DNA of 21,590 bases from SZUA-448 sp964602475. Its GTDB lineage: Bacteria > Bacillota > Clostridia > Lachnospirales > Lachnospiraceae. Position 1 is the first letter of the stretch. The number at the start of each line of letters is the position of its first letter. Below the pieces are notes generated by a model that worked only from the letters and a program-made list of their open reading frames with translations, was not told the DNA's origin and searched no databases. Of this stretch, positions 1-8,224 are shown piece by piece. Made by a program: the position numbers and the translations under genes. Where the stretch lies: positions 1 through 21,590 of the forward strand of contig CAZRRN010000049.1 of the NCBI GenBank assembly GCA_964602475.1, read 5' to 3'.

Positions 1-1
1 T

Positions 2-1102
2 AAAAGTGACGGCGGGGAAAATCTGAACCTAATCTTTAAAATACTAAAACGTGGCGACAAGCTCGATGACGCTCTGAGCAAGGTCAATTCGGGAGCTTCT
101 GTTAATGAGCTGTCAGACCTTGGGCTCCGCTACGATCTCACGCTTCCATTAACCAGATATTATGCCAATAACAAAGACAAGCTGATTCTTCCTGCTAAGT
201 GCATCCAGATTGACAAGGTCTACCGTGCAGAACGACCACAGCGTGGACGGATGAGGGAGTTCATCCAGTGCGACATTGATATTCTCGGCTCTTCTTCCTA
301 TTGTGCAGAGGTTGAACTGATCGACACTACCGCGCAGGCACTCCTAAATATCGGCATGTCAGAATTCCGCATTCATATCAATGACCGGAGTCTGCTTCGT
401 AGTCTGCTCCTTGCTCTTGGTTTTGAAAGCGACCAGCTTGACAGTGTCAGTATTTCATTTGACAAGCTGGATAAAATCGGTTCGGAGGGTGTTGCAGCAG
501 AGCTGACCGAAAAGGGCTTTTCCTCCGGGGCTATTTCCAATCTGTCTGAATTACTGAAGGAAGCACCGGTTTCGCTCGAAAGAATCGGTTCCATCTGTAC
601 CGGAACTGCCGCTGAAACGGTTTCCCGTCTGAAGAACATCATGACGGCTGTTGATAAGCTGTCAAACGGACGGTATGATGTGATTTTTGATATGTCATTG
701 GTACGGGGACAAGGCTATTATACCGGTACAGTATTTGAGATAGAAAGCATGAAATACAAGGGTTCTGTCGGAGGCGGCGGAAGATATGATAATCTAATTG
801 GAAAATTTCTTGGTGAATCGGTACCTGCGGTCGGATTTTCCATCGGATTTGAACGGATTTTCGACATTTTACTGGAAAGCGGCTATCATATACCCGAACA
901 GAAAAAGGTTCTTGCGCTCATCTATACGGAAGAGAATTTTATCGAAGCTTCCGACTATGCCGATACACTGAGAAACGATTATGACGTTGCCATGTTTGAG
1001 CGACCAAAGAAACTCGGAAAACTGCTTGACCGTCTACAAGAACAGGACTATCAGGGATTTACGGTTTATGGTGAAGACGGCGGAATCAAATTATTCAGCT
1101 AA
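2..1102 (+). CDS. hisS: Histidyl-tRNA synthetase, eukaryote/archaea-like type, 5' end outside the window
   Basis: Class II aminoacyl-tRNA synthetase that charges tRNA-His in the cytoplasm. The frame is open from base 2, so the N-terminus with motif 1 is missing; 366 codons are visible. The motif-2 region reads VYRAERPQRGRMREFIQCDI. The two histidine-specific signatures are LVRGQGYYTGTVFE and GGGGRYDNLIG. A short C-terminal anticodon-binding domain follows (about the last 65-70 residues). The segment LRYDLTLPLTRYYANN, where ordinary bacterial HisRS has LRPE, and the DKLDKIG segment in the insertion domain resemble human/archaeal-type HisRS, so this is not the usual Bacillus/E. coli type. A HisZ paralogue is unlikely because the catalytic signatures are intact. 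The gene ends at a bidirectional terminator shared with the convergent YitT gene. Confidence 0.93.
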   Translation, partial: KSDGGENLNLIFKILKRGDKLDDALSKVNSGASVNELSDLGLRYDLTLPLTRYYANNKDKLILPAKCIQIDKVYRAERPQRGRMREFIQCDIDILGSSSYCAEVELIDTTAQALLNIGMSEFRIHINDRSLLRSLLLALGFESDQLDSVSISFDKLDKIGSEGVAAELTEKGFSSGAISNLSELLKEAPVSLERIGSICTGTAAETVSRLKNIMTAVDKLSNGRYDVIFDMSLVRGQGYYTGTVFEIESMKYKGSVGGGGRYDNLIGKFLGESVPAVGFSIGFERIFDILLESGYHIPEQKKVLALIYTEENFIEASDYADTLRNDYDVAMFERPKKLGKLLDRLQEQDYQGFTVYGEDGGIKLFS

Positions 1103-1120
1103 TCCTTCAAGGGAACTGTC

Positions 1121-1148
1121 AAAAAGGAGCGTGCAAGCTCCTTTTTTT
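1121..1148. terminator. Bidirectional rho-independent terminator
   Basis: A 10-bp perfect stem pairs 1121-1130 with 1137-1146 around a 6-nt loop (1131-1136). It is flanked by A and T runs, so both strands have a U-tract after the hairpin. It lies 19 bases after the hisS stop and directly at the stop of the convergent YitT gene. Confidence 0.88.
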
Positions 1149-1999
1149 CATGCCCGAAATCCCCTACCGATAATCTCACTTGTATTAGTAATCATGATAA
1201 ATGCTCCCGGTTCTGTTTCTTTTATAAATTTTCTCAAATGCATCGCCTGTGCACGCGGCATCACTGTAAGTACCAGCTTTACTGAATGCTCTGTAAACGC
1301 TCCCTGTCCGTCCACGATGGTTGCGCTGCGCTTCAGCGTATGTGTAATATAATCACAGACAGGCTTCGGGTCGGTGCAGACGATCGTAAAATATTTACAC
1401 AGATTCATACTTTCAATCAGATTATCAATTACAAGTGTTTTGATAATCAGTCCGGTCAGAGCCAGCAGTCCGGTTTTTATACCAAATACAGGAAATACCG
1501 CCAGCGTCAGCACCAAATCGACACATAAAAGCGATTTTCCAATGTCAATGCTGGTATATTTACGAAATATCATCGCCACGACATCCGTCCCACCGGTAGA
1601 ACCGCCATGATTAAACAGAATCGCAGCTCCGGTTCCCGGAAGAATCACTGCAAAAAAGAGCTCTAACAGCGGTTCATCGGTAAATGGTGCCTTCATCGGA
1701 TAAACAAACTCAAGCAGCTGAAGCAGGCCGGACATCAGGAGTGTTCCATATACTGTTTTTATTCCGAAATCTTTTCCAAGTACAACAATACCGATTACCA
1801 TCAGAAGCATATTTAAAATCAGGACTATGGTAGCCGACGAAAGAGCTCCGTTCGTCAGCTGCTGCAGAAGAATTGCCGTACCGGTAACTCCTCCGATTGA
1901 AAAATTATTCGGGAATTTGAAGAAATATACACCGGCCGTTACCAATACCACTCCTACTGTCATCCATAAATACTCCGTAAATATCTCCTTTTTCTTCAT
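1148..1999 (-). CDS. YitT family membrane protein (YitT/DUF161 plus C-terminal DUF2179)
   Basis: A 283-residue membrane protein of the YitT family, of unknown biochemical role. Five hydrophobic segments occupy about residues 10-190, with a glycine-rich FNHGGSTGGTDVV stretch in the fourth hydrophobic region that is typical of the family. The last 80 or so residues form the soluble DUF2179 domain (from about CKYFTIVCTDPKP to the end). The start at 1999 is chosen because GGAGG (2006-2010) sits 6 nt upstream. A longer frame to 2050 adds 17 residues without a ribosome site. It is a single gene, convergent with hisS and divergent from the lipid kinase. Transport or regulatory roles proposed for relatives cannot be assigned from sequence. 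Confidence 0.9.
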   Translation of the reverse strand: MKKKEIFTEYLWMTVGVVLVTAGVYFFKFPNNFSIGGVTGTAILLQQLTNGALSSATIVLILNMLLMVIGIVVLGKDFGIKTVYGTLLMSGLLQLLEFVYPMKAPFTDEPLLELFFAVILPGTGAAILFNHGGSTGGTDVVAMIFRKYTSIDIGKSLLCVDLVLTLAVFPVFGIKTGLLALTGLIIKTLVIDNLIESMNLCKYFTIVCTDPKPVCDYITHTLKRSATIVDGQGAFTEHSVKLVLTVMPRAQAMHLRKFIKETEPGAFIMITNTSEIIGRGFRA

Positions 2000-2044
2000 C
2001 TTTCGCCTCCAAAATAAATAAACTGATATTTCTTGTAATTTCTG

Positions 2045-2074
2045 TTGCAAACTCTCCGATAAATCTTATATAAT
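2045..2074 (+). promoter_or_regulatory. Predicted sigma-A promoter of the lipid kinase gene
   Basis: TTGCAA (2045-2050) and a perfect TATAAT (2069-2074) are separated by 18 nt. Transcription would start near 2081, about 115 nt before the kinase start codon. The assignment rests on consensus match only. Confidence 0.5.
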
Positions 2075-2195
2075 ACTATATATAGAATTAGCTGCATACA
2101 TTTTATACAAGGTTTTGCTTTTTCATCCCGGGTGATTGGGAGAAGAACAAACGAATGTGTTATTTAATACTTCGATAGAAAAAAGGGGTGGTCGA

Positions 2196-3119
2196 ATGTA
2201 TCATTTTATTATCAATCCTCATTCCAGAACAGGGAAAGCAAGGGAGCTCTGGGAGTCAATCAAACGGGAGCTGACAAAACGCAACGTAAAATACACTGCA
2301 TATTTTACCGATTATCCCGGACACGCAACTAAAATTGCTGCTTCCATCTGTTCAAGCTGGGACGGAATTAAAAAAATAGTCATTGTCGGCGGTGACGGAA
2401 CTGCAAATGAAGTCATCAACGGATTATCCGGTTATTCCGATATACTGCTTGGTTATGTTCCGGTCGGATCTAGTAATGATCTTGCCCGTGGGCTTGGTAT
2501 CCCGAAGGATTCCATGACTGCTCTGGAGCATATTCTAAGCCCCAAACGATATCAGTATGTGGATCACGGAATCCTTTCTTATTATGACGGTACTGCTCCG
2601 AAGCGGTTCGGCGTAAGCTCCGGTATCGGTTATGATGCTGACATCTGTTATGAAGCTTTAACTTCAAAGCTGAAACACTTTTTGAACCGGCTGGGTCTCG
2701 GCAAACTGACCTATTTTCTGATTGGTATCAAACAGGTTCTTTTGAATAAACCGATCGATGTAGAAGCACTGATGGACGGAACCCGCAAACGGTTCTTCCA
2801 GAACACTATTTTTATTGCATCCATGATTCAAAAATTCGAGGGCGGCGGGCTTCCTATGGCACCAAATGCCGATAACTCAGATGGAAAGCTTTCCGTCTGT
2901 GCTGTATCCAATATTCCGAAGTGGAAGATGCTGTTAATCATGCCTTCTATCTTCTTTGCAAAACACACCGGCATCAAAGGTGTAGAGATACTTACCTGCA
3001 CCACTCTGGAATTGAAGGCTTCTGCACCGATGGTTCTCCATGTTGACGGTGAATATGCAGGCAAAAAAGAACATGTTCGTCTCGCCTGTCTGCCCGATCA
3101 GATTCGGATGTATATCTAA
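2196..3119 (+). CDS. YegS/DagK-type diacylglycerol or lipid kinase
   Basis: A 307-residue lipid kinase of the DAGK catalytic family, which phosphorylates diacylglycerol or a related lipid using ATP at the inner membrane face. The nucleotide-binding signature IVGGDGTANEVINGL is at residues 62-76, and the following loop GYVPVGSSNDLARGLG is at residues 86-101. HVDGEYAG near the end matches the conserved C-terminal turn of the family. The length equals that of typical YegS/DgkB proteins. ATG 2196 is preferred because AGGGGTGG lies at 2184-2191; an in-frame TTG at 2136 would add 20 residues without homologous character. Substrate specificity (DgkB versus other lipids) is not decidable here. Transcription ends at a strong hairpin that lies within the convergent helicase gene. 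Confidence 0.9.
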   Translation: MYHFIINPHSRTGKARELWESIKRELTKRNVKYTAYFTDYPGHATKIAASICSSWDGIKKIVIVGGDGTANEVINGLSGYSDILLGYVPVGSSNDLARGLGIPKDSMTALEHILSPKRYQYVDHGILSYYDGTAPKRFGVSSGIGYDADICYEALTSKLKHFLNRLGLGKLTYFLIGIKQVLLNKPIDVEALMDGTRKRFFQNTIFIASMIQKFEGGGLPMAPNADNSDGKLSVCAVSNIPKWKMLLIMPSIFFAKHTGIKGVEILTCTTLELKASAPMVLHVDGEYAGKKEHVRLACLPDQIRMYI

Positions 3120-3175
3120 CAGAAATCATCCGGCTGAATCGCTGCATTATAACTTAGTTATCGTACTTTACTGTT

Positions 3176-3216
3176 CCGGAGATATACCGGTTAGACCGGC
3201 ATATCTCCGGTTTTTT
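3176..3216 (+). terminator. Rho-independent terminator of the lipid kinase gene, inside the convergent helicase gene
   Basis: A 15-bp stem with one mismatch pairs 3176-3190 with 3196-3210 around a 5-nt loop, followed by six T (3211-3216). The T-run is only on the plus strand. The right arm and T-run overlap the last codons of the minus-strand helicase, whose stop codon is at 3191-3193 in the loop. Confidence 0.88.
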
Positions 3217-5587
3217 CTGCAGGTGTTTTCCAAAAGTCTGATAAAAGCTCCGTCATTCTCGAAAGATCCACAACCTCATGCGGATACCATTCTCTCGGAA
3301 ACAGATTCCGGTACTGCCCCTGCATAAAACGCTCGTCCAGAAGAAGGATGGCACCACGGTCCTCCTGAGTACGGATTACACGGCCTGCCGCCTGCTGTAC
3401 CTTGTTCATGCCGCTGTAGAGATATGCATAATCAAAGCCCCGGTTATTTCTCTCGTCATAAAAGCCTCGGAAAAGCTCTCTTTCGTTGCATACCATCGGA
3501 AGCCCGGTTCCTACAATCACCGCTCCGATCAGCCGGTCATTTTTCAGATCAATTCCTTCACTGAAGATGCCTCCGAGTACACAGAACCCAATTCTGGTTT
3601 CCTTATTGTCTTCGCTGAACATCAAAAGAAACTGTTCCTTTTCTGCTTCCGTCATATTTCCGGTCTGTTGTACAATTCCCGGAATGCGGTCTTTAATCAG
3701 CTCCGACACCGCATTCATCATTTGATAGGACGGGAAGAACACAAGATAGTTTCCGCATCGTGCTGCTGTGAACCCCTCAATATAGCTGCCGATTCTTCGG
3801 TATTCCTCATCACTTCGTCTTGTGTATTTTGTACTGACATCCTTTGCCAACATCAAAAGACGTTTATCCGTTTCAAACGGGGAAGGCGCATATACGGCAT
3901 AATCGTCTTCACCACCGCCAAGCTGATCACGATAATACTGGATCGGCAGCAGGGTCGCCGAGAAAAAAACTGCGCTTCTCCCTTTCTCAATACAGGCTTT
4001 TATATTCTTTGACGGATCCATACACATCAACCGAAGACGAAATTTCTCTTCTTCATCATAGTCTGCAAATATCAGGTAGTTTTCATCCAGAAGCTCATAC
4101 ATATGAAGAAAATGCCGGACATCCAGATAGAACCGGAAGATATTCTCCTTCTCTGCCGGATCCAATCGTTCCTGAAGAAATTCATCAAATTCGGTCATCA
4201 TCCGCATTAAATGTACCGCAAATCCATCAATATCAGCAAATACTTCACACTCATCACAGCTTCTCTTCATCTGCAGCAAATCCGTATTGCAGAGTTCAAG
4301 CAGTTTGGTGAATTTTTTATTCTTTTCTTTTACAAGACGCTTAATCTCCAGAAATGTCTGTTTGTAAAGTGCCGCACTGTACATTTCACGGGCACGTTCT
4401 ACCAGATTATGTGCCTCGTCTATAAGAAAAACATAATCCTGCGGCTTTTCATTCATAAAAAAGCGACGCAGAAAAACATTTGGATCAAAGATATAGTTAT
4501 AGTCACAAATGATACCATCCGCCCAGAGTGTTACATCCAGACACATTTCAAACGGACAGACACAATGTTTTTCAGCATACCGGCTGATCAGCTCCCTCGA
4601 AATCTCCGTCTCATGGCTCAGCATATCGAATACGGCATCATTGACACGGTCATAATGACCGTGCGCCCGTTCACAGGCAACCGGATTACAATCAGGTTTT
4701 TCAAGAATACAGATCTTCTCCTTGGCAGTCAATGTCACCAGCATGAATTTCATTCCCTGCTCCCGCAAAATCCGGAAAGCGTCCTCTGCAACCGTCCGCG
4801 TGATTGTTTTGGCTGTGGTATAAAAGATCTTTTCTGTCAGACCCTCTGCCATGGATTTCACTGCAGGAAAGACTGTCGAAATTGTCTTGCCGACTCCTGT
4901 CGGTGCTTCAATAAAGAGCTTTTTCTTTCGAAGAATGGTGCGGTAAACGCCGGTCACAAGTTCCTTCTGCCCCTGACGATACGGGAAGGGAAACGTAAGA
5001 CTGCGGATACTCTCATCGCGTGAAATCCGCCAGTGATACTGCCACGCTGCCCATTTACAGTATTCTTCTGTCAGTCGTTCAAACCAGGCATCCAATTCCT
5101 GAACTTCAAACATTTCTTCGAAATACTTTACCGCTTCACTTTCAAGATTACAGTAGGTCAGCCGGATTCCAATCCGGTTTTTAATTATTTCCGGTCCTTT
5201 TTCGCGGGCATACATACAGGCATAGCACATCGCCTGGGCTCGATGTACCGGAACCGGTGCTTCAATCCGGTTTATTTCACGATAGACCCCTTTGATTTCA
5301 TCAATTAGAATTCCGTCTTCTCCTGAAAATATCCCATCTGCCCGTCCCTCAATACAAAGTTCAAATTCCGTGCCGCCTGAATGCTCCGTTACCGTCAAAG
5401 AAAGCGGTACCTCCGCCTGATATCCGGATCCCATGCTTTTCTGCAGCTTCCGGTGCAGCTTACTCCCCTGCTGCATTGCATCCATCGCATCCCGGCGTCC
5501 CTCACGATTATCAAGATCTCCGGAACGAAGAATAAACTCCACCAGATTACGGACTGATATTTTTATTTTTCTGTCATCCCGTTCCAT
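3191..5587 (-). CDS. DinG/XPD-type ATP-dependent DNA helicase with N-terminal PD-(D/E)XK (Cas4-like) nuclease domain
   Basis: A superfamily 2 helicase of 798 residues in the Rad3/XPD/DinG group, expected to act 5'-3' in DNA repair. Numbering is from ATG 5587. An N-terminal region (about 1-190) shows nuclease-like motifs: GRAD (Asp84), IDEIKG (Glu97, Lys99) and QAMCY (Gln118). Walker A APTGVGKT is at 228-235. A cysteine cluster lies between motifs Ia and II (Cys300, 305, 342, 344 and 349) and probably binds an iron-sulfur cluster. The DEAH box LIDEAHN is at 388-394, and the QAAGRVIRT motif VI is near the C-terminus. ATG 5587 has AGGAG 12 nt upstream, which is long; GTG 5611 would add 8 residues but lacks a clear site. 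The gene stands alone with its own promoter. Confidence 0.9.
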   Translation of the reverse strand: MERDDRKIKISVRNLVEFILRSGDLDNREGRRDAMDAMQQGSKLHRKLQKSMGSGYQAEVPLSLTVTEHSGGTEFELCIEGRADGIFSGEDGILIDEIKGVYREINRIEAPVPVHRAQAMCYACMYAREKGPEIIKNRIGIRLTYCNLESEAVKYFEEMFEVQELDAWFERLTEEYCKWAAWQYHWRISRDESIRSLTFPFPYRQGQKELVTGVYRTILRKKKLFIEAPTGVGKTISTVFPAVKSMAEGLTEKIFYTTAKTITRTVAEDAFRILREQGMKFMLVTLTAKEKICILEKPDCNPVACERAHGHYDRVNDAVFDMLSHETEISRELISRYAEKHCVCPFEMCLDVTLWADGIICDYNYIFDPNVFLRRFFMNEKPQDYVFLIDEAHNLVERAREMYSAALYKQTFLEIKRLVKEKNKKFTKLLELCNTDLLQMKRSCDECEVFADIDGFAVHLMRMMTEFDEFLQERLDPAEKENIFRFYLDVRHFLHMYELLDENYLIFADYDEEEKFRLRLMCMDPSKNIKACIEKGRSAVFFSATLLPIQYYRDQLGGGEDDYAVYAPSPFETDKRLLMLAKDVSTKYTRRSDEEYRRIGSYIEGFTAARCGNYLVFFPSYQMMNAVSELIKDRIPGIVQQTGNMTEAEKEQFLLMFSEDNKETRIGFCVLGGIFSEGIDLKNDRLIGAVIVGTGLPMVCNERELFRGFYDERNNRGFDYAYLYSGMNKVQQAAGRVIRTQEDRGAILLLDERFMQGQYRNLFPREWYPHEVVDLSRMTELLSDFWKTPAEKTGDMPV

Positions 5588-5666
5588 ATTGTTCTTATAC
5601 TCCTGCAACACGTTTTGTCCGACATGATAAAGTCAGTCTGCCTTTTATTTCATATACTATTGCTTC

Positions 5667-5695
5667 ATTTTACCACAACATATGATATAATTCAA
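5667..5695 (-). promoter_or_regulatory. Predicted sigma-A promoter of the helicase gene
   Basis: On the minus strand TTGAAT (5690-5695) and TAAAAT (5667-5672) are 17 nt apart, and a TGG just before the -10 box gives an extended -10. It lies 80 nt upstream of the ATG at 5587. Confidence 0.55.
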
Positions 5696-5795
5696 ACATT
5701 TGTTCGTCATTCACCGTCATGCCCTGCTGGATTAACATTGTAACATTGTACAATCATTTTGCATTTACAATATATCTCCAAAGAGATATAATTAA

Positions 5796-5941
5796 TACAT
5801 CTCCTCAGCCGGATTGCACATACCGCTTTCTGCGCAATGAGTGATGAATAAGCAAGAAAAACAGGTTTACACAATGTCAATGAAACAGTAGTCGAAGTGT
5901 CTGATGTAACCGGTTGCAGTGGTATTCTGACAGTTGAATAA
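5796..5941 (+). pseudogene. Remnant of an anti-anti-sigma factor (STAS domain, SpoIIAA/RsbV-like)
   Basis: Only the C-terminal third of a STAS-domain protein can be read, in two frames. From 5796 the frame gives YISSAGLHIPLSAQ, an in-frame TGA at 5838-5840, then VMNKQEKQVYT. After a frameshift near 5868-5873 the other frame gives HNVNETVVEVSDVTG and ends ILTVE at the TAA 5939-5941. Together these match, in order, the conserved YISSAGLR...QKVMNKQG...EVFDVTGF..ILTIE pattern recalled for clostridial anti-sigma antagonists. ISSAG includes the serine normally phosphorylated by the anti-sigma kinase. Upstream of 5796 nothing recognisable remains and there is no start codon. The remnant lies directly before a broken SpoIIE phosphatase gene, its natural partner. 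A weak hairpin (5959-5979) follows. The region 5700-5795 holds nothing else I can identify. Confidence 0.7.
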
Positions 5942-6009
5942 GATCCTCTGTAACCGAACGAAAGATAACGGTATCTTCGCACTGTGAAATCATATAATGG
6001 AGGTTGGTT

Positions 6010-7290
6010 ATGGATGTAATTCTGAAGCTGTCGGTTATCGCTACTGTACCGGTTGCAGTCAGTATTATTCTTTACTTACTTGATCGGAAAACTATATTTG
6101 GTAAGCTTGAGAATAAATACAAGCAAATCATATACGGAGTCGTTTTCGGCAGCATCGCAGTGCTCGCAACTACATTCGGGGTCGATGTCGGGGGAGCGGT
6201 TGCCAACACCCGTGATGCGGCAGTACTGACAGCTGGGCTTGTTTTCGGCGCACCGGCAGGTCTTATTGCCGGTGTTATCGGCGGTGTGGAAAGATATTTT
6301 GCCGTGTACTTTGGAGCCGGCACATATACGCAGCTTGCCTGTACCATATCCACCATTCTTGCGGGAATCATCAGCGCAGCGCTTCGCAGGTATATGTTCG
6401 ATAACAAGAAACCGACATGGATTTATGCGCTCGGCATCGGGCTTGTGACTGAAGTCATTCATATGCTGATGATATTCTTTACGAATATGTCGGATGTCAC
6501 AGTAGCTTACGGGTTTGTAGAAAAATGCGCCCTGCCTATGATAACGGTAAACGGCTTGTCCGTTATGATATCAGTGGTGGTAATCACGCTAATAGGTAAG
6601 GAAAAAATAAATAGTCACAATAATCAGAAGCAAATAGCAACCGTTTTCGGGCGTCGATTACTTCTTTGCGTTGTTGTTGCTTTTATTGTCACCAGTTTAT
6701 TTACCTTTTTCCTGCAAGCGGAAATATCGGATAACGATTCGAATAATCTGCTTACGCTGAATATTCAGGATGTAACAAAAGATATTTCGGACGCATCCGA
6801 TGCAAACTTGCTTGCACTGACACATAAAATCGCCGCTGAATTAACAGATGATGCCGATTTATTTGCTATTGCAAAGAATTACGGAATCGTGGAAATCAAT
6901 ATAATCGATAAAAACGGAATTATCAGCAATAGCACAGATTCAAGCTTTATCGGATACGATATGGCAAGCGGTACTCAGTCGGAAGTGTTCAATGTTTTGC
7001 TCGGCGACTGTGCCGAATATGTACAGAGCTATCAACCAATATCATATAATGTCGATATTTCGCGCAAATATGCGGGCGTTTCACTTGACGGTGGCGGATA
7101 TGTTCAAGTCGGATACGATGCCCAGCAATTTCAAAGAGAGATCAACAGTGAGGTTGTAGGCGCTACAAGAAACCGTCATATCGGCAAGAACGGCTGCATC
7201 ATCATTGCCGGCGAAAGCTGGAACATTGTTTCTGACAGAAACAACAATGAGGGTAACAGTCTTGGTGTAACGATGCCGAAATGTTCGTAA
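6010..7290 (+). pseudogene. Sensor half of a broken SpoIIE-type phosphatase gene: LytS-like 5TM domain plus partial Cache domain
   Basis: A 426-codon frame with a strong start (ATG 6010, GGAGG at 5999-6003). Residues 1 to about 190 form a multi-pass membrane domain like 5TM-5TMR_LYT of LytS-type sensors, including the conserved pattern ...GVDVGGAVANTRDAAVLTAGLVFG and PAGLIAGVIGGVERY. A further membrane helix (about 214-236) leads to an extracytoplasmic Cache-like sensor that runs into GESWNIVSDRNNNEGNSL. At about 7266-7272 the homology jumps to the second half of a PP2C domain in another frame, and this frame ends 18 nt later. A complete protein would have a second membrane helix, HAMP domain and full SpoIIE phosphatase domain. 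It may still be translated as a membrane protein with no output domain. Confidence 0.8.
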
Positions 7291-7703
7291 CGGCATGGAT
7301 TGGCAAAATCGATCTTACTACGGGACTTGTGTCATTTGCAAACGCAGGGCACAATCCTCCGCTTGTGAAGCATGCTGATGGCAGGTATGAGTATCTGAAA
7401 TCCAGTGCAGGCTTTGTGCTCGCCGGAATGGATACAATCAGATACCGTAAAAATGAATTACAGCTGTCACCCTGTGACACATTGTTTCTCTATACGGATG
7501 GTGTTACCGAAGCGACCGATTTACAGAACAAGCTTTACGGTGACGACAGATTGCAGGCAATTTTAAATATCTCTCCCGGCAGTACATCCGAGGCCCTGTG
7601 TGCCACGGTGAAAGCAGATGTCGATCGGTTTGTCGGAGATGCGCCGCAGTTTGATGATATAACCATGCTTTGCTTAAAGTATAAAGGAAACAGCAAACAT
7701 TGA
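7281..7703 (+). pseudogene. C-terminal half of the same SpoIIE/PP2C phosphatase domain, out of frame with its sensor
   Basis: This 140-residue frame holds the second half of a SpoIIE-family PP2C serine phosphatase, the enzyme that dephosphorylates anti-anti-sigma factors. FANAGHNPPLVKHADG, FLYTDGVTEAT and the C-terminal metal-site motif APQFDDITML are visible. Homology already begins a few codons upstream of ATG 7281 (NDAEMF from 7269), so that ATG is internal and has no ribosome site. The N-terminal half of the domain, with its first metal-binding aspartates (GGDFYD and DVSGKG in relatives), is missing, so no activity is expected. It overlaps the sensor frame by 10 nt and is shifted relative to it. 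Deletion of several hundred base pairs plus loss of frame is the simplest explanation. Confidence 0.8.
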
Positions 7704-7763
7704 CGGAACTGATGACAGCTCCGGATGGTCAGGAGTATTGACTGCTTCTAGTTTGATTCACCA

Positions 7764-7792
7764 TTGCTTTTTATTTCTTCTTCTGCTATAAT
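7764..7792 (+). promoter_or_regulatory. Predicted sigma-A promoter of the DUF1292 gene
   Basis: TTGCTT (7764-7769) and a perfect TATAAT (7787-7792) are 17 nt apart, with TGC directly before the -10 box (extended -10). The predicted start is near 7799, about 39 nt before the ATG at 7838. Confidence 0.65.
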
Positions 7793-7837
7793 ATTGCACG
7801 TTGGTTTATAATAATATCAATAATTCCGGAGGTTGTA

Positions 7838-8167
7838 ATGAGTGATTTAGAAAATAAGCAAAATGGTGCAGAGGACGAAGAACATGACCAGATAACCTTG
7901 ACACTTGATGATGGTACTTCCATGCTCTGTGATATCCTTGCGATTTTTCCCTGCAATGATAAAGAATACATCGCCTTGTTCCCGACTGACGGTGATGATG
8001 ATTCCGATATCTTTTTATATCAGTTTGTCGCAAAAAGCGATGATGATATTGATTTAATCAATATCGAATCTGATGAAGAATTCGAAGCCGTTTCCGAAGC
8101 ATTTGATGAGCTTCTTGATTCCGAAGAATTCGACGAATTATATGGTGACGACGAGGACGAACAGTAA
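7838..8167 (+). CDS. DUF1292 family small acidic protein (YrzB-like)
   Basis: A 109-residue, very acidic soluble protein. Residues 18-75 fit the DUF1292 pattern: ITLTLDDGTSMLCDILAIF, then KEYIALFPTD, then a strand ending in YQF. The C-terminal 40 residues are mostly Asp/Glu with FDELLDSEEFDELYGDD. The family is common in Firmicutes, and its function is unknown to me. GGAGG (7828-7832) lies 5 nt before the ATG. It has its own promoter and a hairpin terminator, so it is a single-gene unit and probably unaffected by the decayed phosphatase gene upstream. Confidence 0.88.
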   Translation: MSDLENKQNGAEDEEHDQITLTLDDGTSMLCDILAIFPCNDKEYIALFPTDGDDDSDIFLYQFVAKSDDDIDLINIESDEEFEAVSEAFDELLDSEEFDELYGDDEDEQ

Positions 8168-8181
8168 GCTTTTATTTAGGT

Positions 8182-8224
8182 TAAGAACAAAGACCGGAGA
8201 ATTAATCTTCGGTCTTTGTTCTTA
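8182..8224. terminator. Long hairpin between convergent genes, probable terminator
   Basis: An 18-bp stem with one G-T pair links 8182-8199 and 8207-8224 around a 7-nt loop. It starts 14 bases after the DUF1292 stop and its right arm contains the stop codon of the UvrD-like helicase (8222-8224). There is no long T-run on either side, so termination strength is uncertain. Confidence 0.6.

Noticed and set aside
4211..5023. Long plus-strand frame (270 codons) opposite the DinG-type helicase
   Set aside because: It has no ribosome site or family signature and is rich in Cys, Phe and His, as expected for antisense reading of a real gene.
5707..5982. A 91-codon minus-strand frame
   Set aside because: It has no ribosome site and no recognisable motifs, and lies antisense to the STAS remnant, whose plus-strand reading explains the sequence better.
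5993..5998. TATAAT as a promoter -10 box for the sensor gene
   Set aside because: It directly abuts the ribosome site (5999-6003) and has no -35 box, so the transcript would start at or after the start codon.
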